Of a stretch of DNA of 49,510 bases, positions 8,363 to 19,049 are shown piece after piece. A program made the translations under genes and the position numbers. This stretch comes from Cognatilysobacter segetis (lineage in GTDB: Bacteria; Pseudomonadota; Gammaproteobacteria; Xanthomonadales; Xanthomonadaceae). The notes beneath the pieces were generated by a model. It was not told the DNA's origin. It worked only from the letters and a program-made list of their open reading frames with translations, and did no database searches. The DNA lies in NCBI RefSeq assembly GCF_004359965.1, contig NZ_SMRQ01000021.1, forward strand, positions 1 through 49,510. Direction: 5' to 3'. Numbering within the stretch: the first letter of the stretch is position 1; every line of letters starts with the position of its first letter.

Positions 8363-9214
8363 ATGACCGCCGACGGCATCGTCGCGGTGGTCGTCAGCTA
8401 CCGCAGCGCGGAAACGATCGAGCTCTGCCTGCAGCGCCTGCGCGCGGCCGACGGCGTGACGGCCATCCGCGTCGTCGACAACGGCTCGGACGACGGCACG
8501 CTCGGCATCGTGCAGCGCGTGGCCGCGAGCGAGCCGCGACTGAAGTTCATCGCCAATCCCGACAATCCCGGCTTCGCGGTGGCCTGCAACCAGGGTGCGC
8601 GCGCCGCGGACGAACCGTGGATCGCCTTCGTCAACCCCGACTGCCTGGTCGAGCGCGACACGCTGGCGCGCATGCGCGCGCTCGCGGCCGGCATCGCGCC
8701 GGCGCTGCTGGGCTGCGAGCTGGTCGACGAGAACGGCGCGGCCGATGTGGCGGCGCGGCGGCGCGATCCGGACTTCGCCGCGATGCTGGCGAACGCGCTG
8801 GGCGGCGGCACGGACCTCTCGCTGACGACGGACGGCACGCCGCTGCAGCGCGTCGACGCCGTGTCGGGCGCGCTGATGCTGCTGCCGCGTACGCTGTTCG
8901 ACGCGGTCGGCGGCTTCGACGAAGCCTATCGGCTGCATGCGGAGGACCTCGACCTGTGCCGTCGCGTGCGCGAGGCCGGCGGCACCGTCGCGATCGCCAA
9001 TGCCGTGCGCGTGGTGCACGTGCGCGGTGTATCGAGCCGGTCGCGGCCGTTCTTCGTCGAATGGCACAAGCACCTCGGGCTCTGGCGCTACTTCCGGAAG
9101 TTCGAGGCCGACCGCCGCAGTACGCCGATGCGCGCGGCCGTCGCGCTCGCCATCGCCGCGCGGTTCGCTTCACGCGCACTGTCGATCGTGTTGTCGACAA
9201 TCGCAGGCCGCTGA
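8363..9214 (+). CDS. Glycosyltransferase family 2 protein
   Basis: Cytoplasmic or membrane-associated GT-A fold glycosyltransferase of 283 residues that probably moves a sugar from a nucleotide donor onto a surface glycan. The N-terminus VAVVVSYRSAETIELCL, the donor-site DNGSDDGT (39-46) and the metal-site variant NPD (91-93) match rhamnosyltransferase-like GT2 enzymes, as does the acceptor-side GGFDEAYRLHAEDLDLCRR. The C-terminus has a basic amphipathic stretch that could touch the membrane. A GGAG motif stands eight bases before the ATG. Donor and acceptor cannot be told from sequence. It lies 55 bases after gspD and need not serve secretion. Confidence 0.85.
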   Translation: MTADGIVAVVVSYRSAETIELCLQRLRAADGVTAIRVVDNGSDDGTLGIVQRVAASEPRLKFIANPDNPGFAVACNQGARAADEPWIAFVNPDCLVERDTLARMRALAAGIAPALLGCELVDENGAADVAARRRDPDFAAMLANALGGGTDLSLTTDGTPLQRVDAVSGALMLLPRTLFDAVGGFDEAYRLHAEDLDLCRRVREAGGTVAIANAVRVVHVRGVSSRSRPFFVEWHKHLGLWRYFRKFEADRRSTPMRAAVALAIAARFASRALSIVLSTIAGR

Positions 9215-9235
9215 CGCCGACGGGGCATCGCGCCC

Positions 9236-10408
9236 ATGATCATCCGGTCGCTGCTGGATACCGACCTCTACAAGCTCACCATGATGCAGGCGGTGCTGCA
9301 CCAGCATCCGGCCGCGCAGGTGACGTATCGCTTCCGCTGCCGCACGCCGGGCATCGACCTGTCGCCGTTCGTCGAGGAGATACGCGCCGAGATAGACGCG
9401 CTCTGCAGCCTGTGCTTCACCGATGACGAGCTCGATTACCTGCGCGGCCTGCGTTTCATCAAGCCCGACTTCGTCGATTTCCTCGGCCTGTTCCACCTCG
9501 ATGCGAAGTACGTGCGGCTCGCGGCGGTGCCGGGCGCATCGGGCGGCATCGAACTCGAGCTTGAAGGCCCGTGGCTGCACACGATCCTGTTCGAGGTGCC
9601 GCTGCTGGCGATCGTCAACGAAGTCTGGTTCCGCCACCAGCCGCCCGCGCACCAGGCCGAAGGCCTGCGCCGGCTCGACGCTAAGATCGCGCGGCTGCGC
9701 GCGCTGCCGGCGTGCACGGTGTCGGACTTCGGCACGCGGCGGCGCTATTCGCGCGATTGGCAGGCGCGCGTGCTGCCGATCCTGCGCGACGGCCTCGGCG
9801 ACCGCTTCGCGGGCACCAGCAACGTCGGCTTCGCGCGCGAGTACGACATGGTGGCGCACGGCACGATGGCCCACGAGTTCCTGCAGGCGTTCCAGGCCCT
9901 CGGCCCGCGCCTCGTCGACTCGCAGAAGGCGGCGCTGGAAGCGTGGGTGCACGAATACCGCGGCGACCTCGGCGTCGCGCTGTCGGACGTGGTCGGGCTC
10001 GACGCGTTCCTGCGCGACTTCGACCTCTATTTCTGCAAGCTCTTCGACGGCGTGCGCCACGACTCGGGCGATCCGTTCGACTGGGGCGAGCGGGTGATGG
10101 CACACTTCGAGCGCCATCGCATCGATCCGCGCACGCGCACGCTCGTGTTCAGCGACAGCCTCGATGCCGATCGCGTGCTCGCACTGGCCGACCGCTTCGG
10201 CACCCGCGCGAGGCTGGCGTTCGGCATCGGCACCAACCTCACCAACGACCTCGGCCCGACGCCGATCAGCATCGTGATCAAGATGGTCCGCTGCAACGGC
10301 CAGCCGGTCGCCAAGATCAGCGATTCGCCGGGCAAGGGCATGGGCGACGATCCGGGCTACCTCGCCTACCTGCGGCAGGTGTTCGGCCTGCCGGCGCAGG
10401 CGCCCTAG
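9236..10408 (+). CDS. pncB: Nicotinate phosphoribosyltransferase
   Basis: Makes nicotinate mononucleotide from nicotinate and PRPP with ATP hydrolysis, the entry step of NAD salvage. At 390 residues it is the usual bacterial length. Seen motifs are [15 protein letters not shown] at the N-terminus and GTMAHE (209-214), which carries the region of the histidine phosphorylated in enterobacterial PncB. Also present are [19 protein letters not shown] and [10 protein letters not shown], the phosphoribosyl-binding segments. The start follows the glycosyltransferase by 21 bases. The stop codon shares a CTAG with the stop of the convergent gene. Confidence 0.96.
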   Translation: MIIRSLLDTDLYKLTMMQAVLHQHPAAQVTYRFRCRTPGIDLSPFVEEIRAEIDALCSLCFTDDELDYLRGLRFIKPDFVDFLGLFHLDAKYVRLAAVPGASGGIELELEGPWLHTILFEVPLLAIVNEVWFRHQPPAHQAEGLRRLDAKIARLRALPACTVSDFGTRRRYSRDWQARVLPILRDGLGDRFAGTSNVGFAREYDMVAHGTMAHEFLQAFQALGPRLVDSQKAALEAWVHEYRGDLGVALSDVVGLDAFLRDFDLYFCKLFDGVRHDSGDPFDWGERVMAHFERHRIDPRTRTLVFSDSLDADRVLALADRFGTRARLAFGIGTNLTNDLGPTPISIVIKMVRCNGQPVAKISDSPGKGMGDDPGYLAYLRQVFGLPAQAP

Positions 10409-10950
10409 CGGTCGAGGCGGAACTTGAGCTGCAGGCCGAGCGTGTTCGGCGTCGAGCCGGGCACGTGCGGCAGGTAGATCAGGTTGGCGCCGATGCGGCG
10501 GTACTCGATCTTCGCGACCAGCGCGCCCGCCGGCGCCGCGTCGCCGCCGTTGTAGCCCGGATAGCCGTTGACCAGACCGACCATCGCGCCTACGCGCACG
10601 TGGCGGCCGAGGGCCAGCGGCGTGTAGTGGTACAGCGCGTACCAGGAGTCCTCGTAGACCGAGTTGCGGTAATAGCCGATCGACGCGCCATGACGCGGTC
10701 GCCACTCCCACTCCAGCCCCGCGCCGTAGTTCGACTGGTTGAAGTGCTCGCCGGGGCCGAGGAACTCGTCGGCGCTGCCGAAATGATGCGAGGCGACGTT
10801 CACGTCGGCCCACCATTCGGGCGAGGTCCACGCGGTTTCGGTAGCGGTCGCGGCGTCCGGCACCTGCTGTGCGAGCGCAGGGGTGGCGCCCGCCGCGAGA
10901 AGGCCGAATGCGAGGACGGTGCGGATCATCTTCGTGCGCGAGGTCGACAT
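10405..10950 (-). CDS. Small outer-membrane beta-barrel protein of unknown function
   Basis: A 181-residue exported protein. A signal peptide follows the first Met pair ([20 protein letters not shown], cleaved before Q). The mature part has alternating aromatic and polar residues typical of an eight-stranded barrel: [40 protein letters not shown], and a last strand LGLQLKFRL. It resembles widespread small barrel proteins of unknown role found in proteobacteria and some of their phages. I cannot assign an enzyme activity and do not see a convincing PagP active site. Two starts are possible, 10950 and an internal ATG eight codons on (10929). It ends four bases inside pncB. Confidence 0.7.
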   Translation of the reverse strand: MSTSRTKMIRTVLAFGLLAAGATPALAQQVPDAATATETAWTSPEWWADVNVASHHFGSADEFLGPGEHFNQSNYGAGLEWEWRPRHGASIGYYRNSVYEDSWYALYHYTPLALGRHVRVGAMVGLVNGYPGYNGGDAAPAGALVAKIEYRRIGANLIYLPHVPGSTPNTLGLQLKFRLDR

Positions 10951-11066
10951 GCCGTCGACGCTAGCAACGCGTGGCGCGTCCCGTCCTCACGCCGGGGCGT
11001 CGAAGCTGAACGAGCCGGCGTGCGGCGCGTCCGAAGACTGCCCTGCGTGCCCGACGCGTCCGGCCG

Positions 11067-11879
11067 TCAGCGATGGCGGTTGATCGCGTCGCGCAGATCG
11101 CGCGCGGCACGCGCCGCGGCCTCGGCATAGTCGGCGCCGTTCGACGCGTAGAGCACCGCGCGCGACGAGCTGATCATCAGGCCCGTGCCGTCCGCCGCCT
11201 TCGCGTTGGACACGACGTCGCCCGCGTCGCCGCCCTGCGCGCCGACGCCCGGCACCAGCAACGGCATGTCCTTGACCAGCGCGCGCACCTCCGCGAGCTG
11301 CTCGGGCCACGTCGCGCCGACCACCAGCGCGATGTTGCCGTGCGCGTTCCATTCGATCGCCGCCTTCTCCGCGACGTGCTGGTACAGCGGTCGCCCCGCG
11401 ACGAGCAGGTCCTGCAGCTCGCCGGCGCCCGGGTTCGACGTGCGGCACAGGATGATCACGCCCTTGTCGGCGCGGTCGAGGAACGGCTGCAGCGCGTCGC
11501 GGCCGAGGTACGGGTTCACCGTGACCGCATCGGCGCCGTAGCGGTCGAAGGCTTCGGTCGCGTAGTGCTGCGCCGTGCTGCCGATGTCGCCGCGCTTGCT
11601 GTCGAGGATCACCGGCACCCGCGGATGCGCGGACTTGATGTGCGCGATCAGGCGCTCCAGCGCGCCCTCCGCCCGCAGCGCGGCGAAGTGCGCGATCTGC
11701 GGCTTGAATGCGCAGGCGGAATCGGCGGTGGCGTCCGCGATGTCGCGGCAGAACGCGAACACGGCGTCCGCGTCGCCGGCGAAGCGCGGCGGGAACTTCG
11801 CCGGCTCGGGGTCGAGCCCGACGCATACCAGCGTGTTCGCCTGCTGCCAGCGGTCGCGCAATGCCTGCATGAAGCCCAT
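11067..11879 (-). CDS. pyrF: Orotidine 5'-phosphate decarboxylase (group 2 type)
   Basis: Last step of UMP synthesis: decarboxylates OMP to UMP. The product has 270 residues. The catalytic Lys lies in ILDSKRGDIGSTA (Lys95), and the phosphate-binding loop is LLVPGVGAQGGD. Length and the ILDxKRGDIGSTA form of the motif match the larger group 2 PyrF rather than the roughly 245-residue E. coli type. I chose the ATG at 11879, preceded by GAGGAA, because the frame continues upstream without coding character. It follows ettA with a GC-rich hairpin between them. Confidence 0.95.
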   Translation of the reverse strand: MGFMQALRDRWQQANTLVCVGLDPEPAKFPPRFAGDADAVFAFCRDIADATADSACAFKPQIAHFAALRAEGALERLIAHIKSAHPRVPVILDSKRGDIGSTAQHYATEAFDRYGADAVTVNPYLGRDALQPFLDRADKGVIILCRTSNPGAGELQDLLVAGRPLYQHVAEKAAIEWNAHGNIALVVGATWPEQLAEVRALVKDMPLLVPGVGAQGGDAGDVVSNAKAADGTGLMISSSRAVLYASNGADYAEAAARAARDLRDAINRHR

Positions 11880-11903
11880 CGGAGTTCCTCGCGTCGGATG
11901 CGA

Positions 11904-11931
11904 CGACGCCCGCCGGTGAGGGCGGGCGTCG
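11904..11931 (-). terminator. GC-rich hairpin between ettA and pyrF
   Basis: An 11-bp perfect stem with a six-base loop lies 12 bases beyond the ettA stop and 24 bases before the pyrF start. No U tract follows on either strand. It may be a weak or Rho-assisted terminator or an mRNA-stabilising hairpin between the two genes. Confidence 0.4.
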
Positions 11932-11943
11932 CGGTGGATCGGG

Positions 11944-13605
<1,662 letters not shown>

Positions 13606-13702
13606 GGAGGCTCCGGTCGTGCACGGGCGCGGGGCGCCGCGTGGGGCAGCAGCGGCCGCCTGCGCGGGGCAGGGGCCACGGGGGAATTCGGGATAGCCCC
13701 GA

Positions 13703-13708
13703 ATTATA
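13703..13708 (-). promoter_or_regulatory. Candidate -10 box for ettA
   Basis: The minus strand reads TATAAT, a perfect -10 hexamer, about 98 bases upstream of the ettA ATG. The spot is the only AT-rich patch in a very GC-rich intergenic region. The -35 position shows no match to TTGACA. Confidence 0.45.
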
Positions 13709-13754
13709 AGGCCGGGCACGGCCGCGGCGGGCCCGGCCGGGGTCGGCGGCGGGC

Positions 13755-13760
13755 TAGAAT
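13755..13760 (+). promoter_or_regulatory. Candidate -10 box for glyA
   Basis: TAGAAT lies 31 bases before the glyA ATG, which would give a leader of about 25 bases. It resembles the -10 boxes ahead of rnpB and the FMN riboswitch in this window. No clear -35 is seen. Confidence 0.4.
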
Positions 13761-13791
13761 TCACGTCGTCCCGACCCCTCCGGAGCCCCCG

Positions 13792-15050
<1,259 letters not shown>

Positions 15051-15054
<4 letters not shown>

Positions 15055-15578
15055 ACCGCGCCGCCGTGCTCGCGGCGCTGCTGCCCGCCTGCGCGCTCGC
15101 GCAGGACGTCGCGCCGGATACCGACGCCGCGATGGCCGATGTGTCCTCGCATCGCGACTACACCGACCCTGCGCAGCGCGAGCGCCCCATCGCCTGCGCC
15201 CCAGGTGACCTCGAGCGTCGGCCGGGCCAGAGCCTGGGCCAGGTGTTCGGCGATGCGTGGCCCGCGCCGCCCGCGGACGCCGCCAAGCGCGAGCGCGCGA
15301 CGGTCGAGCACTGGGGCAAGCTCGTGATGCCCGCCGGGCTCGCGCCCAAGGACGTGACGGTCGTGGTGGCCGCCCTCGTCGGCGCCGACGGCGAGCCGCT
15401 GCGTGCCGAGCCGCTTTGCGCGACCGAGACCGGTTTCGACACCTCGGCGGCGCGCACCGTGATGCGCAGCCGCTTCGCGCCGACGCGGTACGACGGCGTG
15501 CCCGCGGTCGGCGCGACGGTCGTGGTCGTGCAGTACGCGCGCAACGCGGGCGGCATGCGCACCGGTCGTCGTCCCTGA
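15051..15578 (+). CDS. Small exported protein, TonB-C-like, function unknown
   Basis: A 175-residue protein with a Sec signal peptide ([17 protein letters not shown], cleaved before QD). The C-terminal half reads [34 protein letters not shown] and ends in a basic strand. This has the look of a TonB C-terminal-like periplasmic domain (conserved G-x-P and AA-hxxxxxRF pattern), but the match is weak and no transmembrane anchor is present. I do not recognise a named family. It overlaps glyA by four bases and nrdR by one base (TGATG), so it is translated from the same message. Two Cys are present in the mature protein. Confidence 0.75.
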
Positions 15579-16102
15579 TGCATTGCCCGTTCTGCCAGCA
15601 CCAGGACACGCGCGTGATCGATTCCCGCGTGTCCGAGGACGGGGCGACGATCCGTCGCCGCCGCGTCTGCGAGGCCTGCGGCGAACGGTTTTCCACGCTC
15701 GAGACGATCGAGCTCAAGCTGCCGGCGATCGTCAAGAGCGACGGCCGCCGCGAGGCCTTCGATGCGCGCAAACTGCGCACCGGCTTCGACCGCGCGCTGC
15801 AGAAGCGCCAGGTGGCCGAGGAGCAGATCGAGGCCGCCGTGCGGTCGGTCGTGCACCAGCTGCGCATGACCACCGAACGCGAGGTGCCGTCGCGCCGCAT
15901 CGGCGAATTCGTGATGGGCGAGCTGCGCAAGCTCGACCATGTCGCCTACGTGCGGTTCGCCTCGGTGTATCGCGCCTTCGAGGACGTGGCGGATTTCCGC
16001 GAGGAGCTCGACCGCCTCGAACGCGACGTCGCGCCGGTAGAAGGCCAGTTGCCGCTGCTCGGCGAGGACGAGCCGAAGCCGGAGAAGGGACGCCGTCGCT
16101 GA
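15578..16102 (+). CDS. nrdR: Transcriptional repressor NrdR
   Basis: ATP/dATP-sensing repressor of ribonucleotide reductase genes. The product has 174 residues with an N-terminal zinc ribbon, Cys3-x2-Cys6 and Cys31-x2-Cys34 (CPFC and CEAC). A basic RRRRVC segment follows, then an ATP-cone domain from about 49 to 139 ([23 protein letters not shown]). The C-terminal tail is acidic and then basic. The start shares one base with the upstream stop. No NrdR box pair is seen in this window, so its targets lie elsewhere. Confidence 0.97.
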   Translation: MHCPFCQHQDTRVIDSRVSEDGATIRRRRVCEACGERFSTLETIELKLPAIVKSDGRREAFDARKLRTGFDRALQKRQVAEEQIEAAVRSVVHQLRMTTEREVPSRRIGEFVMGELRKLDHVAYVRFASVYRAFEDVADFREELDRLERDVAPVEGQLPLLGEDEPKPEKGRRR

Positions 16103-16193
16103 TCGCGCCGCGCGGGTCGACGCCGCCGGCGTGCGCAAGCCCGAGTCGCCGCTCGACGGATCCGATGTATTCGACAGCCAGCCGGGGAACCGC

Positions 16194-17288
16194 ATGTCCG
16201 AAGTCTTCACCGCCCTCGACCACGCGATGATGGCCCGCGCGCTGCGGCTCGCCGCGCGCGGCGCGTACACCACGCGTCCCAATCCGATGGTCGGCAGCGT
16301 GCTGGTCCGTGACGGCGAGATCGTCGGCGAAGGTTTCCACCAACGCGCGGGCGGGCCGCATGCCGAGATCTTCGCGCTGCGCGCGGCCGGCGATCGTGCG
16401 CGCGGCGCCACCGCCTACGTGACGCTCGAGCCCTGCGCGCACACCGGCCGCACCGCGCCCTGCGCCGATTCGCTGATCGAGGCGGGCGTCGCGCGCGTGG
16501 TCGGCGCGATGCGCGATCCGTTCCCGCAGGTCGACGGTGCGGGGTTCGATCGCCTGCGCGCGGCCGGCATCGAGGTGCAGGTCGGCCTGATGGAGGCGCA
16601 GGCGCGCGAGCTCAATCGCGGCTTCCTGTCGCGTGTCGAGCGCGGCCGGCCGTGGCTGCGCGTGAAGCTCGCGATGAGCCTCGACGGCCGCACCGCGCTC
16701 GCCAGTGGCGAATCGAAATGGATCAGCGGCGCCGCCTCGCGGCAGGACGTGCAGCGCTGGCGCGCGCGGTCGTCCGCCCTGATGACGGGTGCCGGCACGA
16801 TCCTCGCCGACGATCCGCAGCTCACGGTGCGGCTCGACGACGGTGCCGACTTCGTCCCGCCGCTGCGCGTGGTGCTGGACCCCGGCCTCGCCACCATCCA
16901 CCGCGGCCGCGTGCGCGAGGGCGACGCACCGACGCTCTACGTGCACGCGCCCGACACGCGGATCCCGCGCGAATGCGATGCGCAGATGGCCGCCGCGCCG
17001 GTCCACGGCGGCCGCTTCGACCTGGCGGCCGTACTGCGGCTGCTGGGCGACCGCAAAATCAACGAGGTCCAGCTCGAGGCGGGCGCGACGCTCGCCGGTG
17101 CCTTCCTGGCCGCGGGGCTGGTCGACGAGCTGCTGCTGTACGTCGCGCCGGTGCTGCTGGGTGCGACGGCGCGCCCGCTGTTCGACGGCTTCGACGTGCA
17201 CCAGATGGCCGAGCGCCAGCAGATGCGCACGATCGACTCGCGCCAGACCGGCGACGACCTGCGCCTGCTGCTGCGGCCCGCGGCATGA
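16194..17288 (+). CDS. ribD: Bifunctional riboflavin biosynthesis deaminase/reductase RibD
   Basis: Second and third steps of riboflavin synthesis: deaminates the pyrimidinone 5-phosphate and reduces the ribosyl side chain with NADPH. The product has 364 residues. The zinc deaminase domain has HAE (56-58) and PCAHTGRTAPC with Cys81 and Cys90. The reductase domain starts near 148 (RPWLRVKLAMSLDGRTAL). An in-frame ATG at 16131 exists, but ATG 16194 sits just before the conserved start, so I chose it. The gene lies upstream of the FMN riboswitch and so is not under its control. It overlaps the following methyltransferase gene by ATGA. Confidence 0.95.
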   Translation: MSEVFTALDHAMMARALRLAARGAYTTRPNPMVGSVLVRDGEIVGEGFHQRAGGPHAEIFALRAAGDRARGATAYVTLEPCAHTGRTAPCADSLIEAGVARVVGAMRDPFPQVDGAGFDRLRAAGIEVQVGLMEAQARELNRGFLSRVERGRPWLRVKLAMSLDGRTALASGESKWISGAASRQDVQRWRARSSALMTGAGTILADDPQLTVRLDDGADFVPPLRVVLDPGLATIHRGRVREGDAPTLYVHAPDTRIPRECDAQMAAAPVHGGRFDLAAVLRLLGDRKINEVQLEAGATLAGAFLAAGLVDELLLYVAPVLLGATARPLFDGFDVHQMAERQQMRTIDSRQTGDDLRLLLRPAA

Positions 17289-18040
17289 GCGTGCAGGACC
17301 ACTTTTCCGGTGTCGCGCAGGCCTATGCCGTGGCGCGGCCAGGCTATCCCGCGGCCCTGTACGACGCGATCGCCGAGCACGTGCCGGCCACCGCGCACGT
17401 GTGGGAGCCGGGCTGCGGCAGCGGCCAGGCCACGCGCGACCTCGCCGCGCGCTTCGCGCACGTGCACGCGACCGATCCCAGCGCGATGCAGGTCGCCCAG
17501 CACTGGGCGCACCGCGAACGCACGGCGAACGTGACGCTCGCCGTCGAGCCCGCCGAGCACACATGGCTGTTCGATGCCTCCGTCGACCTCGTCGCAGTCG
17601 CGCAGGCGATGCACTGGTTCGACGTGCCGGCGTTCTTCGCCGAATGCGATCGCGTGCTGCGCCCGGGCGGCGTGCTCGCGGCGTGGGGCTACGACGACTT
17701 CGACATGCCGGACGGCATGGCGGCGGCGATCGAGCCATTCCGCGCCCGCATCGAGGCCGACTGGCCGCCCGAGCGGCGCTTCATCAAGCGGCATTACGCG
17801 GACTTCGACTGGCCGTTCGACCGGCTCGAGGCGCCGGCGCTGACGCTGTCGGTCGACTGGCCCTTCGACCGCTTCGTCGGTTACCTCTCGAGCTTCTCGG
17901 CGGTGGTCCAGCATCGCGCGCGCACCGGCGAGGACGCGGTGGCGCTGCACGCCGACGCCCTGCGCGAGGCCTGGGGCGATCCGCAGGCGGTGCGTACCGT
18001 GACGTGGCCGCTGTTCCTGCACCTGCGGCGCAAGGCCTAG
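17285..18040 (+). CDS. Class I SAM-dependent methyltransferase
   Basis: A 251-residue cytoplasmic methyltransferase of the type 11 family. The SAM-binding motif is WEPGCGSGQAT (40-50), the acidic residue of motif II lies in HATDPS, and VAVAQAMHWFDVPAFF and CDRVLRPGGVLAAWGY match motifs III and IV. The N-terminal DHFSGVAQAYAVARPGYP is common in this family. The substrate is unknown, and the C-terminal half with two WPFDR repeats gives no clue. It overlaps ribD by four bases, which suggests cotranslation, although no link to flavin metabolism is established. Confidence 0.85.
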   Translation: MSVQDHFSGVAQAYAVARPGYPAALYDAIAEHVPATAHVWEPGCGSGQATRDLAARFAHVHATDPSAMQVAQHWAHRERTANVTLAVEPAEHTWLFDASVDLVAVAQAMHWFDVPAFFAECDRVLRPGGVLAAWGYDDFDMPDGMAAAIEPFRARIEADWPPERRFIKRHYADFDWPFDRLEAPALTLSVDWPFDRFVGYLSSFSAVVQHRARTGEDAVALHADALREAWGDPQAVRTVTWPLFLHLRRKA

Positions 18041-18138
18041 GCGCGGCGGCGCGTCCGGACGCGAGGACCGGACACAGTGTTCCCCGCCGGCATCGGCCTG
18101 CGCCGGCCCGTCGCCGGCCGGGCACGGGCAGGGCGCGG

Positions 18139-18144
18139 TAGAAT
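18139..18144 (+). promoter_or_regulatory. Candidate -10 box of the riboflavin leader
   Basis: TAGAAT lies 30 bases upstream of the first riboswitch base pair. It fits a start of transcription near 18151. The -35 is unclear. Confidence 0.4.
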
Positions 18145-18173
18145 CGCTGCGCCGGTTCGCCGGCATTCCACGA

Positions 18174-18314
18174 CGTCTTCAGGGCGGGGTGCGATTCCCC
18201 ACCGGCGGTAAGCGCGGTCCCCGTGCGAGCCCGCGAGCGCTTCCGCGATGCGGAAGGTCAGCAGATCCGGTGCGAGGCCGGAGCCGACGGTCACAGTCCG
18301 GATGAAAGAAGACG
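18174..18314 (+). ncRNA. FMN riboswitch (RFN element)
   Basis: Canonical RFN aptamer. The 5' part carries the conserved AGGGCGGGGTG and CCCCACCGGCGGTA segments (18181-18210). The 3' part carries GGTCAGCAGATCCGGTG (18256-18272), then GCCGACGGTCACAGTC and GGATGAAAGAAG. The closing stem P1 pairs 18174-18180 with 18308-18314. One variable arm (18231-18255) forms a stem over GCGCTTCCGC. Binding of FMN should stabilise P1 and lower expression of ribE and the genes after it. A terminator follows 33 bases downstream. Confidence 0.96.
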
Positions 18315-18346
18315 GTGTCCTCGCGCGGCCGCGGCCGTGCGTGCAT

Positions 18347-18370
18347 CGCCTCGTGCCTTGGGGCGTTTTT
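18347..18370 (+). terminator. Riboswitch-linked intrinsic terminator
   Basis: A six-bp stem (CGCCTC with GGGGCG, one U-G pair) with a seven-base loop is followed by five T. It lies between the FMN aptamer and ribE, so transcription attenuation is the likely control mode. The stem is short and may be lengthened by flanking bases. Confidence 0.65.
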
Positions 18371-18399
18371 CGCTCATCGATCCGCGCGAGAAACGTTTC

Positions 18400-18450
18400 A
18401 TGTCCAGCGACACTTCCCGCATGCCCGCCTTCGCACCGGAGGCGCGCTGA
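18400..18450 (+). other. 16-codon leader ORF ending on the ribE start
   Basis: An ATG-started frame, MSSDTSRMPAFAPEAR, runs to a TGA that shares one base with the ribE ATG (TGATG). Ribosomes finishing it could restart at ribE, whose own CGGAGG lies inside its last codons. The ORF has only a weak ribosome site itself, so it may not be translated. Confidence 0.3.
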
Positions 18451-19049
18451 TGTTCACCGGCATCATCGAAGGCGTCGGCGCGATCGCGTCCATCGAGCCG
18501 CGCGGCGGCGATGTCCGCCTGCGCATCGCCGCCGGGACGCTCGCGTTCGACGACGTGCGCCTCGGCGAGAGCATCGCGGTCAACGGCGTCTGCCTGACGG
18601 TGGTCGCGTTCGACGCCGCCTCGTTCGAGGCCGACGCGTCCACCGAAACGCTGGCGCTCACCACGCTCGGCCGGCTCGCAGTCGGCGCGGCGGTGAACCT
18701 CGAGCGCGCGATGCGCCCGAACGACCGTCTCGGCGGGCATCTGGTCAGCGGCCACGTCGACGGCGTCGGCGCGGTGGTGTCGGTGCACGACGATGCGCGC
18801 GCGCAGCGCTGGCGCTTCTCGGCGCCGGCCGCCTTGCTGCGCTACATCGCGAAGAAGGGCTCGATCTGCGTGGACGGCGTCAGCCTCACCGTCAACGAAG
18901 TCGACGCCGACGGCTTCGAGGTCGCACTGGTGCCGCATACCGTCGCGCACACGGCGTTCGCGTCGACGCAGGTCGGCGACGCCGTGAACCTCGAGATCGA
19001 CCTGGTCGCACGCTACGTCGAGCGGCTGCTCACCGGAGAACGCGCATGA
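18450..19049 (+). CDS. ribE: Riboflavin synthase alpha subunit
   Basis: Dismutates two 6,7-dimethyl-8-ribityllumazines to riboflavin and the pyrimidinedione. The product has 199 residues in two similar beta barrels. The N-barrel starts with the invariant MFTGIIEGVG. The C-barrel starts around MRPNDRLGGHLVSGHVDGVG and carries SICVDGVSLTVNEV. CGGAGG stands eight bases before the ATG. This is the first gene after the FMN riboswitch and terminator and overlaps ribBX by ATGA. Confidence 0.97.
   Translation: MFTGIIEGVGAIASIEPRGGDVRLRIAAGTLAFDDVRLGESIAVNGVCLTVVAFDAASFEADASTETLALTTLGRLAVGAAVNLERAMRPNDRLGGHLVSGHVDGVGAVVSVHDDARAQRWRFSAPAALLRYIAKKGSICVDGVSLTVNEVDADGFEVALVPHTVAHTAFASTQVGDAVNLEIDLVARYVERLLTGERA

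Noticed and set aside
6103-8379. Long open frame antisense to gspD
   Set aside because: Composition is that of a shadow frame; gspD is unambiguous.
10405-10950. PagP lipid A palmitoyltransferase
   Set aside because: Size and barrel type fit, but I could not align the catalytic His, Asp and Ser of PagP with confidence.
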